Shown here piece after piece: positions 1 to 7,968 of a DNA stretch of 42,981 bases. The notes beneath the pieces were generated by a model. That model worked only from the letters and a program-made list of their open reading frames with translations. It was not told the DNA's origin and made no database searches. Numbering within the stretch: the first letter of the stretch is position 1; every line of letters starts with the position of its first letter. Position numbers and translations under genes: made by a program. Origin of the DNA: CAIKZY01 sp044374195 (GTDB lineage: Bacteria; Actinomycetota; Actinomycetes; S36-B12); the NCBI GenBank assembly GCA_044374195.1, contig JBILOY010000019.1:1-42981 (forward strand), in the 5' to 3' direction.

Positions 1-2
1 GC

Positions 3-860
3 ACTGGCAAGGGCAACTTCAGCAAGGGCACCTTCGTCTACGCGCAGACTGACTCGAAGTACACCTCGGGCGAGCCCACTTTTGGGTGGGAGTATGTCCC
101 GAACATCGGTGGCGCCGTCAGCATCCCGATCAACCTGAAGAACGCCAAGACCGGCCGCACCCTGGGCTCGTCAATCCAGCTCAAGCAGAACACCCTGTCC
201 AAGATTTTTGCGGGCGTTATCACCACCTGGAACCACCCCGAGATCCTCAAGGACAACGCTCGTATCAAGAGCGCACTGCCCGCTACCCCGATCACCATCT
301 CTTACCGCTCGGATAGCTCGGGTACCACGAACAACTTCCTGCAGTACCTCAATGCCTGGACCCCGTCGATCTGGTCCAAGGTCCAAGACGACATGTCAAC
401 CGCCTTCCCCGGTGGCAAGCCCCCGGCAAACTCGGTGGCCGGCAAGGGCAACTCGGGCGTCATGGCCAACGTGCTCGCCAAGGAGGGCACCATCGGCTAC
501 GTCGATCTCGGCGATGCCAAGGGCTACCCGTCCGCTCGTCTGCAAAATGCCAAGGGTGAGTTCATCGCTCCTTCCTCGGCCTCCGCAGCAAAGAACCTCG
601 CGAACCAGACTGACATCGCAGCGAACGGGCTCATCAACCTGAACTACAAGGTCGCTGTCTCCGGTGCCTACCCGATTGCGATCTTCAGCTACGGTCTCGC
701 TCGCACTGACGGCAAGGGTCCGAACGGCCTCGGCGTTCGTCAGTTCTACGATTACGTTCTCCAGAAGTGCGGCCCCTCGCGCGCTGCAACGCTGGGCTAC
801 GTTCCGGTCGGCGGCAAGGTTCTGGCCAAGGCCAAGGCCCTGGTGCAGGAAATCAAGTAG
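3..860 (+). CDS. pstS: Phosphate ABC transporter substrate-binding protein PstS (5' end outside window)
   Basis: Extracytoplasmic phosphate-binding component of the Pst importer. The reading frame is open from base 3 to a TAG stop, so the N-terminus and signal or lipobox lie upstream of the window. Family motifs are visible: the segment KIFAGVITTWN at about residues 63-73 of the visible part, the phosphate-contacting YRSDSSGTT at about 101-109, and GTIGYVDLGDA near residue 163. Only the C-terminal 285 residues can be read. It is followed after 51 bp by a second, more diverged PstS-like gene on the same strand. The pstC/A/B genes are not in view. Assignment to the family is firm; whether it is the main PstS or a specialised copy cannot be told. 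Confidence 0.9.
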   Translation, partial: TGKGNFSKGTFVYAQTDSKYTSGEPTFGWEYVPNIGGAVSIPINLKNAKTGRTLGSSIQLKQNTLSKIFAGVITTWNHPEILKDNARIKSALPATPITISYRSDSSGTTNNFLQYLNAWTPSIWSKVQDDMSTAFPGGKPPANSVAGKGNSGVMANVLAKEGTIGYVDLGDAKGYPSARLQNAKGEFIAPSSASAAKNLANQTDIAANGLINLNYKVAVSGAYPIAIFSYGLARTDGKGPNGLGVRQFYDYVLQKCGPSRAATLGYVPVGGKVLAKAKALVQEIK

Positions 861-911
861 TTTTCTGAGCAGTCCAGTAGTGCCGCAGTAACTCGAGCAA
901 AGGTGAGGACG

Positions 912-2069
912 ATGTCCCGGAAGATCATGTCAACCCGGGGCATCGTCCTCACTGCTTCTGCGTTCGGTGTGGTGGCCCTCATCAGTGCCTGCACGCCCCC
1001 GATGCCGCCCGATGTCCTCGCGGCGCAGGCGGAATCCCAGATCACCTGCGTCGATGGCTCGGTCGAGGTGGCAACCCCCAACGAGTTCGCCGGGTCGATG
1101 AATGCCGTGGGTGCCGCTCTCACCAGCGTGTGCCCTGAGCAGCTGGTCACCGAAGTCCCAGTGGGCACGCCCGCCCCGCTCGAAGTGTTAGATCACGCTC
1201 CCACTGCTGAGCAGTTGGCCGCCTTCGTCAAGAACTCCTGCACCGCCGGTTCGCCCGTCGTCGTGCCGGTCTTCAACTACCCCGTGGCCCTTGCCTATAA
1301 CGTGCCGGGTCTCGAAGGCCTCTACCTCACTCCCGAGGCTGTTGCCGGCATTCTTTCTGGCACCGTCACCAGCTGGGAGGATCCGCTGATCGCGGAGCCG
1401 AACAGCGACTACGACCTCACCGGACTGCCCCCCATCACGTTGCTATCTATGAAGAACGGCTCGGGCTCCGTCGAGGCGATGACCACGTGGCTCGCGAAGG
1501 TTGCGCCAGACGCATGGACTCCGGGCGTGACGTCAACACTCACTGCAGGCGAGATGTTCGACACCGATGTTGATCTGCTTGGAGCACTCACTGCCCAGGA
1601 GAGCGCGGTCGCGGTCATTCCGGCTTACCAGGCAATCGCCAATATTCTTCCGGTCGCCAGCTTGCCAGTCATCACCGAGAGTGGTGAGGCGCAGGTGGTT
1701 ACGCCCGATGACGTTCAGCTCTCGAAGGTCGGTGCCGGCGCAGTACAGATCACCACCGACGACAAGGGCAACATCGCTGCATCACCTGCAGTCGGCGGCA
1801 TTCCGGTCGAGGGCAACTTCGACGTGGCTGCGTCGAAGATCATCCTGGCCGAAGGCCAAGAACTCATCGGCTGGCCGGTACTGGGCTCCGCTCACCTCGT
1901 CATCTGCGATGACCCCGCTAGTCCGATCGCTCTCTCGACCGCCCAGTACGCGCTGCGACTGGCCGGTCAGGGCTCACTCGAGACCTTTGGCGTCACTCCG
2001 CTTCCCGAGCCCATCCGGGTGCGCACCTTCGTGCCGCTGAAGGTCACGGTCGCTAAGCCCACCGAGTAA
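912..2069 (+). CDS. Diverged PstS-like lipoprotein
   Basis: Predicted lipoprotein of 385 aa related to phosphate-binding proteins. A hydrophobic leader ends in the lipobox ISAC with Cys27, so it should be lipid-anchored outside the membrane. The PstS-type segment LYLTPEAVAGILSGTVTSWEDP (split here only by description; residues about 138-159) matches the IF.G.I..WNDP region of the family, but the usual phosphate-loop SGTT is replaced by KNGSGSVEAMT, so the ligand may differ. The ATG at 912 is preferred over the GTG at 903 because AAAGGTGAGG lies directly upstream at SD distance. It probably shares a transcript with the preceding pstS. Ligand unknown. Confidence 0.75.
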   Translation: MSRKIMSTRGIVLTASAFGVVALISACTPPMPPDVLAAQAESQITCVDGSVEVATPNEFAGSMNAVGAALTSVCPEQLVTEVPVGTPAPLEVLDHAPTAEQLAAFVKNSCTAGSPVVVPVFNYPVALAYNVPGLEGLYLTPEAVAGILSGTVTSWEDPLIAEPNSDYDLTGLPPITLLSMKNGSGSVEAMTTWLAKVAPDAWTPGVTSTLTAGEMFDTDVDLLGALTAQESAVAVIPAYQAIANILPVASLPVITESGEAQVVTPDDVQLSKVGAGAVQITTDDKGNIAASPAVGGIPVEGNFDVAASKIILAEGQELIGWPVLGSAHLVICDDPASPIALSTAQYALRLAGQGSLETFGVTPLPEPIRVRTFVPLKVTVAKPTE

Positions 2070-2145
2070 TTTGGCGTCAACATTCCGCTGACGACAATCG
2101 CGATCAGCTACGACGTGCCTGTCGCCACGATCTGATCGGCTGCTG

Positions 2146-2436
2146 CTACTCCGGTAGCGACAAGTATTGAGCGAGTGCTTCGCGCACGATCGTGCTGGTG
2201 TTGAGTCCGGTTTCAGCAATGTGAGCCTGCAGCGCCTTGTACGCCCGTGGATCCAGGCGCACCTGAATCGCTGGTGAGGTTCCCCGTCCCAAAGAAGGGC
2301 GCCCAGGGCGGACGGGCCTGAGCTGGCTCACGTCGTATCCGCGCTCAGCTTCATCCGCGAGTCTGTCAAGGTCAGCTTCGGTGAGCGGGACGCCCCCTGA
2401 AGTCATCACAATCTTCGTTTCGCGTTCCTTACTCAC
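2146..2436 (-). CDS. Orphan ribbon-helix-helix (CopG-type) DNA-binding protein
   Basis: A 96 aa protein whose C-terminal half has the ribbon-helix-helix pattern (AIQVRLDPRAYKALQAHIAE followed by TSTIVREALAQYL), the DNA-binding fold of many antitoxins. The N-terminal segment (LTEADLDRLADEAERGYD) and the RPGRPSLG linker resemble actinobacterial antitoxin-like regulators. The start is GTG, supported by GGAGG five bases upstream. No toxin gene lies next to it on either side: the 200 bp to prfB and the 76 bp to the PstS-like gene hold no convincing partner. It may be a stand-alone regulator or a leftover antitoxin. Two direct TTGCGTGC repeats lie upstream and could be its own operator. Confidence 0.7.
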   Translation of the reverse strand: MSKERETKIVMTSGGVPLTEADLDRLADEAERGYDVSQLRPVRPGRPSLGRGTSPAIQVRLDPRAYKALQAHIAETGLNTSTIVREALAQYLSLPE

Positions 2437-2468
2437 GTCGGCCTCCGTTCAATAGTCGTTCGTATTGC

Positions 2469-2488
2469 TTGCGTGCCCCGTTGCGTGC
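2469..2488. repeat. Paired TTGCGTGC direct repeat upstream of the RHH gene
   Basis: The octamer TTGCGTGC occurs at 2469-2476 and again at 2481-2488, a 12-bp period. It lies about 35-50 bp upstream of the GTG of the minus-strand ribbon-helix-helix gene. Proteins of that class commonly bind short direct repeats, so an autoregulatory operator is possible. This is inference from position only. Confidence 0.3.
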
Positions 2489-2624
2489 ATGGGCGCATGC
2501 CATCTGTTATCCCAGAGACTTGGCCAATAATGTAGTACAAAAAATGTGAAGGGAGCCAATTTGGCCTTCGCAGGGGATGAATATGGACGAGAACCGCGCG
2601 GTGAGCCGCCCCTCACGAGGGCCG

Positions 2625-2630
2625 TAGTCT
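2625..2630 (+). promoter_or_regulatory. -10 box of prfB (leaderless)
   Basis: TAGTCT ends exactly 6 nt before the GTG at 2637, placing the predicted transcription start on the start codon. No SD is present. No convincing -35 element was seen. Confidence 0.6.
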
Positions 2631-2636
2631 TGCCCC

Positions 2637-3749
2637 GTGGCCGCCGTCGACGTATCCGAGACCATCTCCGCCCTCGAGACCACGATGGGCAGCATTGAGA
2701 ACGTTCTCGACCTCCCCGATATGCGCATTCGTGCGGCAGCCCTCGAGGAAGAGGCCTCGGCCCCTGACCTGTGGGATGACCAGGCCAAGGCCCAGGTCGT
2801 CACCAGCAGGCTGTCGTTTCTCCAGGGCGAGATCCGCAAGGCTGAGGCCCTGCGCAGTCGCCTCGATGACCTGCCGATCCTCTTCGAACTCGCCGAGGCC
2901 GAAGGCGATGAGGCAGCACTGAATGAAGCGCTGAAGGAGGTCGACGATCTGCAGAAGGCGATCAGCGATCTCGAAGTGCGCACGCTGCTGTCGGGCGAGT
3001 ACGACGCACGCGAAGCACTCGTCACCATTCGTTCCGAGGCCGGTGGCGTCGACGCTGCTGACTGGGCAGAGATGTTGCTGCGTATGTATTCGCGTTACTG
3101 CGAGCGTCACAACTGGCCGGTCGAGGTCTACGAAACGTCGTACGCGGAAGAGGCCGGCATTAAGTCAGCAACCTTCGCAGTGAAGGCGCCTTATGCCTAC
3201 GGAACGCTTTCTGTCGAGCAGGGCACGCATCGTCTGGTGCGCATCTCACCGTTCGACAATCAGGGCCGGCGCCAAACCTCGTTCGCCGGTGTCGAAGTCA
3301 TTCCCGTAATTGCTCAGACCGAGAGCATCGAGATTCCCGAGGACGACCTGCGCGTCGACGTGTATCGCTCGAGTGGCCCGGGCGGCCAGGGCGTGAACAC
3401 GACTGACTCCGCTGTTCGCCTTACCCATATTCCGACCGGCATCGTCGTGTCGTGCCAGAACGAACGCTCGCAGTTGCAGAACCGCGCGACCGCGATGGTC
3501 GTGCTGCAGGCCAAGCTGCTCGAACGCCAACGCCAGGAGGATCGGGCCAAGCTCGATGCCCTCAAGGGTGACAATTCCGGCTCGTGGGGCAATCAGATGC
3601 GCTCCTACGTGCTGCACCCCTATCAAATGGTCAAGGACCTCCGTACTGAGTACGAAACGGGCAATACGACCGCGGTTCTCGACGGTGAAATCGACGAATT
3701 CATTGAGGCCGGAGTTCGCTGGCGGATCCAGGGGTCGCGGGGCCAGTAG
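2637..3749 (+). CDS. prfB: Peptide chain release factor 2
   Basis: Class I release factor that recognises UGA and UAA and triggers peptidyl-tRNA hydrolysis on the ribosome. The 370 aa length is normal. The anticodon-like tripeptide is SPF at residues 204-206, which separates RF2 from RF1 (PxT), and the catalytic GGQ is at 249-251 within SGPGGQGVN. The frame is continuous from the GTG, so the programmed +1 frameshift used in many bacteria is absent. Start chosen because a -10 hexamer sits 6 nt upstream and the N-terminus aligns with the helical domain. It heads the prfB-ftsE-ftsX-M23-smpB cluster, conserved in actinobacteria. Confidence 0.97.
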   Translation: MAAVDVSETISALETTMGSIENVLDLPDMRIRAAALEEEASAPDLWDDQAKAQVVTSRLSFLQGEIRKAEALRSRLDDLPILFELAEAEGDEAALNEALKEVDDLQKAISDLEVRTLLSGEYDAREALVTIRSEAGGVDAADWAEMLLRMYSRYCERHNWPVEVYETSYAEEAGIKSATFAVKAPYAYGTLSVEQGTHRLVRISPFDNQGRRQTSFAGVEVIPVIAQTESIEIPEDDLRVDVYRSSGPGGQGVNTTDSAVRLTHIPTGIVVSCQNERSQLQNRATAMVVLQAKLLERQRQEDRAKLDALKGDNSGSWGNQMRSYVLHPYQMVKDLRTEYETGNTTAVLDGEIDEFIEAGVRWRIQGSRGQ

Positions 3750-3765
3750 CCCCCGTCCCTCGGCT

Positions 3766-3771
3766 TAGACT
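3766..3771 (+). promoter_or_regulatory. -10 box of ftsE (leaderless)
   Basis: TAGACT ends 6 nt before the GTG at 3778. It lies in the 28-bp prfB-ftsE gap, so ftsEX can be transcribed independently of prfB. Confidence 0.6.
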
Positions 3772-3777
3772 GACAAC

Positions 3778-4467
3778 GTGATCCTTTTCGACAACGTCTC
3801 CAAGGTCTACCCGAATCAGACTCGGCCGGCCCTCGACAACGTCTCCCTGGAGATCGAGAAGGGCGAGTTCGTCTTCCTCGTGGGCCCCTCGGGCTCGGGC
3901 AAGTCGACCTTCCTGCGTTTGGTGCTCCGCGAGGAGCGCCCCACGACCGGTCAGGTCTGGGTCGCCGGCAAGGATCTCGGCCGCCTGTCGAACTGGAAGA
4001 TCCCGCAGCTGCGCCGCCAGATCGGCACCGTGTTCCAGGATTTCCGCTTGCTGCCGAACAAGACCGTCGCCGAGAACGTCGCCTTCGCCCTCGAGGTGAT
4101 CGGCAAGCCCTCTTCTCACATCAAGAAGGTCGTGCCTGAGGTTCTCGAGGTTGTCGGCCTGGAGGGCAAGGAAGGCCGCCGCCCCGATGAGTTGTCCGGT
4201 GGCGAGCAGCAGCGCGTGGCCATCGCGCGTGCATTCGTCAATCGTCCGATGCTTCTTATTGCTGACGAGCCGACCGGAAACCTCGACCCCGGCACCTCGA
4301 TCGGCATCATGAAGCTTCTCGATCGCATCAATCGCCTTGGCACCACTGTCGTGATGTCGACCCACGATGCGACCATCGTCGACCAGATGCGCCGCCGAGT
4401 CATCGAGCTCGAGGGCGGTCACCTTGTTCGTGACCAGGCCCGCGGCGTGTACGGATACGCCCAATGA
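3778..4467 (+). CDS. ftsE: Cell-division ATP-binding protein FtsE
   Basis: Cytoplasmic ATPase of the FtsEX complex, which couples the divisome to peptidoglycan hydrolysis rather than transporting a substrate. The 229 aa protein has Walker A GPSGSGKST (36-44), Q-loop region VFQDFRLL (about 85-92), signature LSGGEQQ (139-145), Walker B LLIADEP (159-165) and the switch His in STHD. The start is GTG, with a leaderless-type promoter. Its stop overlaps the ftsX start as ATGA, so the two subunits are translationally coupled. Confidence 0.97.
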   Translation: MILFDNVSKVYPNQTRPALDNVSLEIEKGEFVFLVGPSGSGKSTFLRLVLREERPTTGQVWVAGKDLGRLSNWKIPQLRRQIGTVFQDFRLLPNKTVAENVAFALEVIGKPSSHIKKVVPEVLEVVGLEGKEGRRPDELSGGEQQRVAIARAFVNRPMLLIADEPTGNLDPGTSIGIMKLLDRINRLGTTVVMSTHDATIVDQMRRRVIELEGGHLVRDQARGVYGYAQ

Positions 4468-5372
4468 GAGCAACGTTCGTCGCGAGCGAGGTCAGCAGTG
4501 GTCTTCGTCGCAACCTGACCATGACCCTTGCGGTCATCATCACCGTGGCAGTCTCGCTCGGCTTGTTTGGTGCGAGCTTGCTCGTGCGTTCGCAGGTCTC
4601 GACGATGAAGGACTTCTGGTACGACAAGGTCGAGGTGTCGATCTTCCTGTGTGGCAAGGGCAGCGATACGCCGTCATGTGCCGGCGGTGCAGTGACCAAG
4701 GAGCAGCGCGACCAGATCAAGGCTGACCTCGAGTCGCTTCGCCCGTTGGTGCAGGACGTCTACTACGAGTCCTCCGCCGAGGCGTATGACCGCTTCAAGG
4801 AGCAGTTCAAGAATTCTCCGATCGCTGACAACGTCACGAAGGACGCCCTTCCCGAGTCCTTCCGCGTAAAGCTGTCTGATCCGACCAAGTACGACGTGGT
4901 TGCATCAGCATTCGCGGGGCGCCCGGGTATTGAGCAGGTCAATGACCAGCGACAGATCCTCGACAAGTTCTTCCGACTGCTCGGCGGCCTGCAGGCCATT
5001 GCTCTCGCGATCGCGATCTTGATGCTTGTCGTCACGGTGCTGCTCATCGTCAACACGATGCGCGTTGCCGCATTCAGTCGCCGTCGAGAAACAGGCATCA
5101 TGCGTCTCGTCGGTGCCTCCAACTTCTATATTCAGCTGCCGTTCCTGCTCGAGGCAGCATTTGCCGCCGGTGTCGGCGCAATCCTCGCGATCTTCTCTGT
5201 CGTGCTGATGAAGAGCGTGCTGATCGACCAGTTCCTCGCGCCCTCCTTCCAGTTCACCGCCTTCGTCGGCTGGGATTCCGTGCTGGCGATCGCCCCGATC
5301 ATGCTGATCACCGGTGTCGGCCTGGCCGGCCTCGCCGCCTTCTTCACCCTGCGCAAGTACCTGCGCGTCTGA
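4464..5372 (+). CDS. ftsX: Cell-division permease-like protein FtsX
   Basis: Membrane partner of FtsE, 302 aa. One TM helix near residues 20-40 is followed by a large extracellular loop (about 45-165), the part that contacts cell-wall hydrolases, and then three TM helices in the C-terminal half (about 175-200, 225-250, 270-295). The loop contains two Cys (LCGKGSDTPSCAGG) that could form a disulfide. Starts at ATG overlapping the ftsE stop. The next gene encodes a coiled-coil M23 peptidase, the likely hydrolase controlled by this complex. Confidence 0.95.
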   Translation: MRATFVASEVSSGLRRNLTMTLAVIITVAVSLGLFGASLLVRSQVSTMKDFWYDKVEVSIFLCGKGSDTPSCAGGAVTKEQRDQIKADLESLRPLVQDVYYESSAEAYDRFKEQFKNSPIADNVTKDALPESFRVKLSDPTKYDVVASAFAGRPGIEQVNDQRQILDKFFRLLGGLQAIALAIAILMLVVTVLLIVNTMRVAAFSRRRETGIMRLVGASNFYIQLPFLLEAAFAAGVGAILAIFSVVLMKSVLIDQFLAPSFQFTAFVGWDSVLAIAPIMLITGVGLAGLAAFFTLRKYLRV

Positions 5373-5411
5373 CCCGAGCGTGTTACGGCAGGGGTAGGTG
5401 TGATCAGCGCT

Positions 5412-5417
5412 TACCCT
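5412..5417 (+). promoter_or_regulatory. -10 box of the M23 peptidase gene (leaderless)
   Basis: TACCCT ends 6 nt before the GTG at 5424. The gap GGGAGG could look like an SD but touches the start codon and is too close to act as one. This box is the main reason for rejecting the upstream GTG at 5400. Confidence 0.5.
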
Positions 5418-5423
5418 GGGAGG

Positions 5424-6710
5424 GTGCTTCCCCCGCTCCGCCGAATGGTGATCGCCCTCGCCGCCGGCTCCCTCCTCGTGTTGCCGATGGCCCCTGCCAT
5501 GTCGGCCGAGGGCGCTGCCGTGAACACTTCGGTAGGTGCCAAGAAGAAGCCCCCGATCTCCGATCGCATTGATGCCGCGGGTGAGGCCGTTGACTCGGCG
5601 AACGCCAAGGTCAAGAAGGCCATGCGGACGCTCTCACGCGTGCGCAGCGCTCTGCCCGCAGCACGCGAGCGTCTCAAGCATGCCAATACACGAGCGATCG
5701 AAGCTGAGCGCGCCTCTGCGGTAGCAGAAGCTGCTGCCGATGCCGCACGCACCGAAATGCTGCGTCTGTCGACCGAGCAACTCACCATCAAGGCGAAGAT
5801 CGATCGCAATGTCGGCCGCATGACCCAGCTAGCGCGCGCGGTTTACCAGCAGGGTCCTTTTGCTGAGATCGAAGTAGTGCTCAACTCGCAGAGCCCCGGT
5901 GATGCAATGAGCAGGCTCGCGAGCGTCGATGCAATCTCGCGCACTCAGTCAGGACTGCAGCGCGAGTTGATGACATCTAAGGCCGACCTCACGATGCGCG
6001 AGGTGCGTCTGGAGGCATTGAAGATCGAGGCCGAGCGCGATGCATCAGCAGCGCTGGCCAATGCGAATGAGGCCAAGGCCGCGCGTGCCGATGCTGCACA
6101 AGCGAAGGCGAGCGTGAAGTCGCTCGTGAAGAAGCAGAAGCGTGCTCTCAAGGTCGCGCAGGACAATCGTGACGATGTCATCGCGCGGTTGAAAGAACTC
6201 AAGGCCGAGCAAGCACGTATTCAGGCAGCAGCCGCGAAGGCGGCGAGGGAAGAAGCAGCGCGCCGAGCAGCGGCCGGCGAGTCACCCGAGAGCCCAACTG
6301 GCGAGCTCACCTGGCCGGTCACTGGCGGGGGAGTCTCGGCATATGTCGGCCCGCGTATTCACCCCGTCTATGGCTACAAGTCCTGTCACACCGGCATCGA
6401 TATCCGCGGCGGCACGGGCACGCCAATCAAGGCCGCTCACTCGGGCACGGTCATCAACAACTCCAGCGGCGGCGCCTATGGCAACGCAACCTTGATCTCC
6501 GGCGCCGGCGGCCTGGCCACCTTCTATGCGCATATGTCGCGTATCGACGTCAAAGAGGGAGATCGGGTCAAGGAGGGTGAGGTGATCGGCACCGTGGGCA
6601 CCTCGGGCTGGGTCACCGGCCCCCACCTTCACTTTGAGGTTCAGCTGAACGGCACGCCATATGATCCATTGGGCTGGTTCGGCCAGTCCAAGCGAACCGT
6701 GGGCTGCTAG
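5424..6710 (+). CDS. Secreted coiled-coil M23 peptidoglycan hydrolase (EnvC/PcsB-like)
   Basis: Predicted secreted cell-wall endopeptidase or hydrolase activator, 428 aa. It has a signal peptide (residues 1-28, ending APAMSA), a long Ala/Glu/Lys-rich coiled coil (about 45-285) and a C-terminal LytM/M23 domain (about 290-420). The metal-binding pattern is intact: H322 and D326 in HTGID, and HLH at 401-403. An intact site argues for an active enzyme, unlike EnvC itself. The coiled coil plus LytM layout immediately after ftsX matches FtsEX-controlled hydrolases. Start at GTG 5424 because of the leaderless-type -10 box; the ATG at 5445 is an alternative that still keeps a signal peptide. Confidence 0.88.
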   Translation: MLPPLRRMVIALAAGSLLVLPMAPAMSAEGAAVNTSVGAKKKPPISDRIDAAGEAVDSANAKVKKAMRTLSRVRSALPAARERLKHANTRAIEAERASAVAEAAADAARTEMLRLSTEQLTIKAKIDRNVGRMTQLARAVYQQGPFAEIEVVLNSQSPGDAMSRLASVDAISRTQSGLQRELMTSKADLTMREVRLEALKIEAERDASAALANANEAKAARADAAQAKASVKSLVKKQKRALKVAQDNRDDVIARLKELKAEQARIQAAAAKAAREEAARRAAAGESPESPTGELTWPVTGGGVSAYVGPRIHPVYGYKSCHTGIDIRGGTGTPIKAAHSGTVINNSSGGAYGNATLISGAGGLATFYAHMSRIDVKEGDRVKEGEVIGTVGTSGWVTGPHLHFEVQLNGTPYDPLGWFGQSKRTVGC

Positions 6711-6748
6711 GCCACGGAGTACGACCGATCTGAGAGGCGGTGAGAGTG

Positions 6749-7222
6749 ATGCCACGTGAGAAGGGGCGCACCCTCATTGCCCAGAACAAGAAGGCTCGTC
6801 ACGACTACTCGATCGAGGACGTCTTCGAGGCCGGCCTGGTGCTCGTGGGCACTGAGGTGAAGTCCCTGCGTGCAGGCCGCGCCACCCTCACCGATGGCTA
6901 CGCCTCAATCGACGACGGCGAAGCCTGGCTTCGCGGTGTTCACATTCCCGAGTACGACCTGGGCACCTGGACAAACCACGAGCCCCGGCGCGCCCGCAAG
7001 CTGCTGCTCACTCGCGATGAGCTGCGCCGATTGAACGGCAAGATGAAGGAGAGCGGTCTCACGCTGATCCCGCTCAGCATGTATTTCAAGGACGGCTACG
7101 CCAAGGTCGAGATCGCTGTGGCCCGTGGCCGCAAGAACTACGACAAGCGCCAGGCCATTGCCGAGAAGGAATCCAAGCGCGAGGCCGAGCGGGCTACCGG
7201 TCGCCGCTCGAAGGGCTACTGA
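6749..7222 (+). CDS. smpB: SsrA-binding protein SmpB
   Basis: Small basic protein that binds tmRNA and delivers it to stalled ribosomes for trans-translation. The 157 aa sequence begins MPREKGRTLIAQNKKARHDY, typical of the family, followed by GTEVKSLRAGRATLTDGYA. The basic C-terminal tail (KRQAIAEKESKREAERATGRRSKGY region) normally enters the mRNA channel. ATG 6749 is chosen over GTG 6740 because GGCGGTGAG lies at SD distance and the family starts there. Its RNA partner tmRNA is encoded 860 bp downstream. The last 29 bp overlap the 3' end of vapC on the other strand. Confidence 0.97.
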   Translation: MPREKGRTLIAQNKKARHDYSIEDVFEAGLVLVGTEVKSLRAGRATLTDGYASIDDGEAWLRGVHIPEYDLGTWTNHEPRRARKLLLTRDELRRLNGKMKESGLTLIPLSMYFKDGYAKVEIAVARGRKNYDKRQAIAEKESKREAERATGRRSKGY

Positions 7223-7622
7223 CCTCAACCACCTCGAGGCCTTCGATCAGATCGAAGTCTGCGGCGTTCTGCGTGAACAGCGGCAGCTCATGCTGAATAG
7301 CCACCGATGCGATCAGCGCATCGAATGCCTTCGCCTTTGTCTTGCGCCCGCTCAACCGAAGCTGCGCAGCAACGCGACCGAAGATTCGCGCTGACGTCTC
7401 ATCGAACGGCAGTGGATCGAATGCGGACTCCACGATCTGCAGCACCGCCTGCCGTGCGCTCTGCTCGGCCGGAGTCTTCGCGATCAGCGGGCCGACAGAG
7501 AGTTCTGCAAGCGTGATCGCGCAGATCTCTGATTCCAGTGGCAGCACATCAGTGCCGATCAAATGAGGCAGATCGACGACAACACTCGTATCGAGCAACC
7601 CGTGTGCATGACGGCTCGTCAT
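7194..7622 (-). CDS. vapC: PIN-domain toxin VapC
   Basis: Predicted Mg-dependent RNase toxin of a type II toxin-antitoxin pair, 142 aa. The PIN acidic residues are present: D11 in LLDTSVVVD, E40 in TLAELSVG, D101 in AFDALIASVA, and D122 in the QNAADF end motif, where Gln replaces the more usual Arg or Lys before Asn. ATG overlaps the antitoxin stop as ATGA, so synthesis is coupled. The 3' end runs 29 bp into smpB. RNA target unknown; mycobacterial homologues cut tRNA or rRNA. Confidence 0.88.
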   Translation of the reverse strand: MTSRHAHGLLDTSVVVDLPHLIGTDVLPLESEICAITLAELSVGPLIAKTPAEQSARQAVLQIVESAFDPLPFDETSARIFGRVAAQLRLSGRKTKAKAFDALIASVAIQHELPLFTQNAADFDLIEGLEVVEVSSPSSGDR

Positions 7623-7855
7623 AGCGACAGATCCATGATCTCGCCCATGTCATCGACCAGGCCTCGGTAATCGAAGGTAGGGCAGCCCTTGAACACTCGC
7701 TCTAACGTCTCGATGCGCACACCCGGACCGCGCAGCGGGCGAAGCTCAGCAATGGCCCGACCCTGTCGAGTCACGGTCATGCCCTCTCCCCGCATCACGG
7801 CATCGAGAACCTCCCCCCCGTTATTACGGAGATCTCGCACAGTCACCTCTTTCAC
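7619..7855 (-). CDS. vapB: Phd/YefM-type antitoxin VapB
   Basis: Antitoxin of 78 aa. The N-terminal part (KEVTVRDLRNNGGEVLDAVMRGE, then TVTRQGRAIAELRPL) is the Phd/YefM DNA-binding fold; the C-terminal part, expected to wrap VapC, includes FDYRGLVDDMGEIMDLSL. The GTG start has no good SD; the upstream hexamer GACTAT ends 6 nt before it, so a leaderless transcript is likely. A 7-bp inverted repeat lies just upstream, overlapping that hexamer, as expected for autoregulation. Confidence 0.85.
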   Translation of the reverse strand: MKEVTVRDLRNNGGEVLDAVMRGEGMTVTRQGRAIAELRPLRGPGVRIETLERVFKGCPTFDYRGLVDDMGEIMDLSL

Positions 7856-7864
7856 CCCCTAATA

Positions 7865-7880
7865 GTCTCACTCGTGAGAC
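7865..7880. promoter_or_regulatory. Inverted repeat, probable VapB(C) operator
   Basis: GTCTCAC at 7865-7871 and GTGAGAC at 7874-7880 form a 7-bp inverted repeat with a 2-nt centre, 10 bp upstream of the vapB start codon and overlapping the predicted -10 (7862-7867). The position fits repression by the antitoxin complex. Confidence 0.5.
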
Positions 7881-7968
7881 ATTCAGGCAACCCTGCCCGA
7901 CCCCAAAATCTTGGGCCTTGGGCACGACTCTGGAAACGAGGCGAAGGAAGGCTGTGGACGCATGTCCG

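Noticed and set aside
2637..2800. Programmed frameshift in prfB
   Set aside because: The frame is uninterrupted from the GTG through GGQ; no internal UGA or SD-like slip site was seen.
3700..4473. 257-residue minus-strand open frame opposite ftsE
   Set aside because: Antisense of a full ABC ATPase with all motifs; typical high-GC shadow frame.
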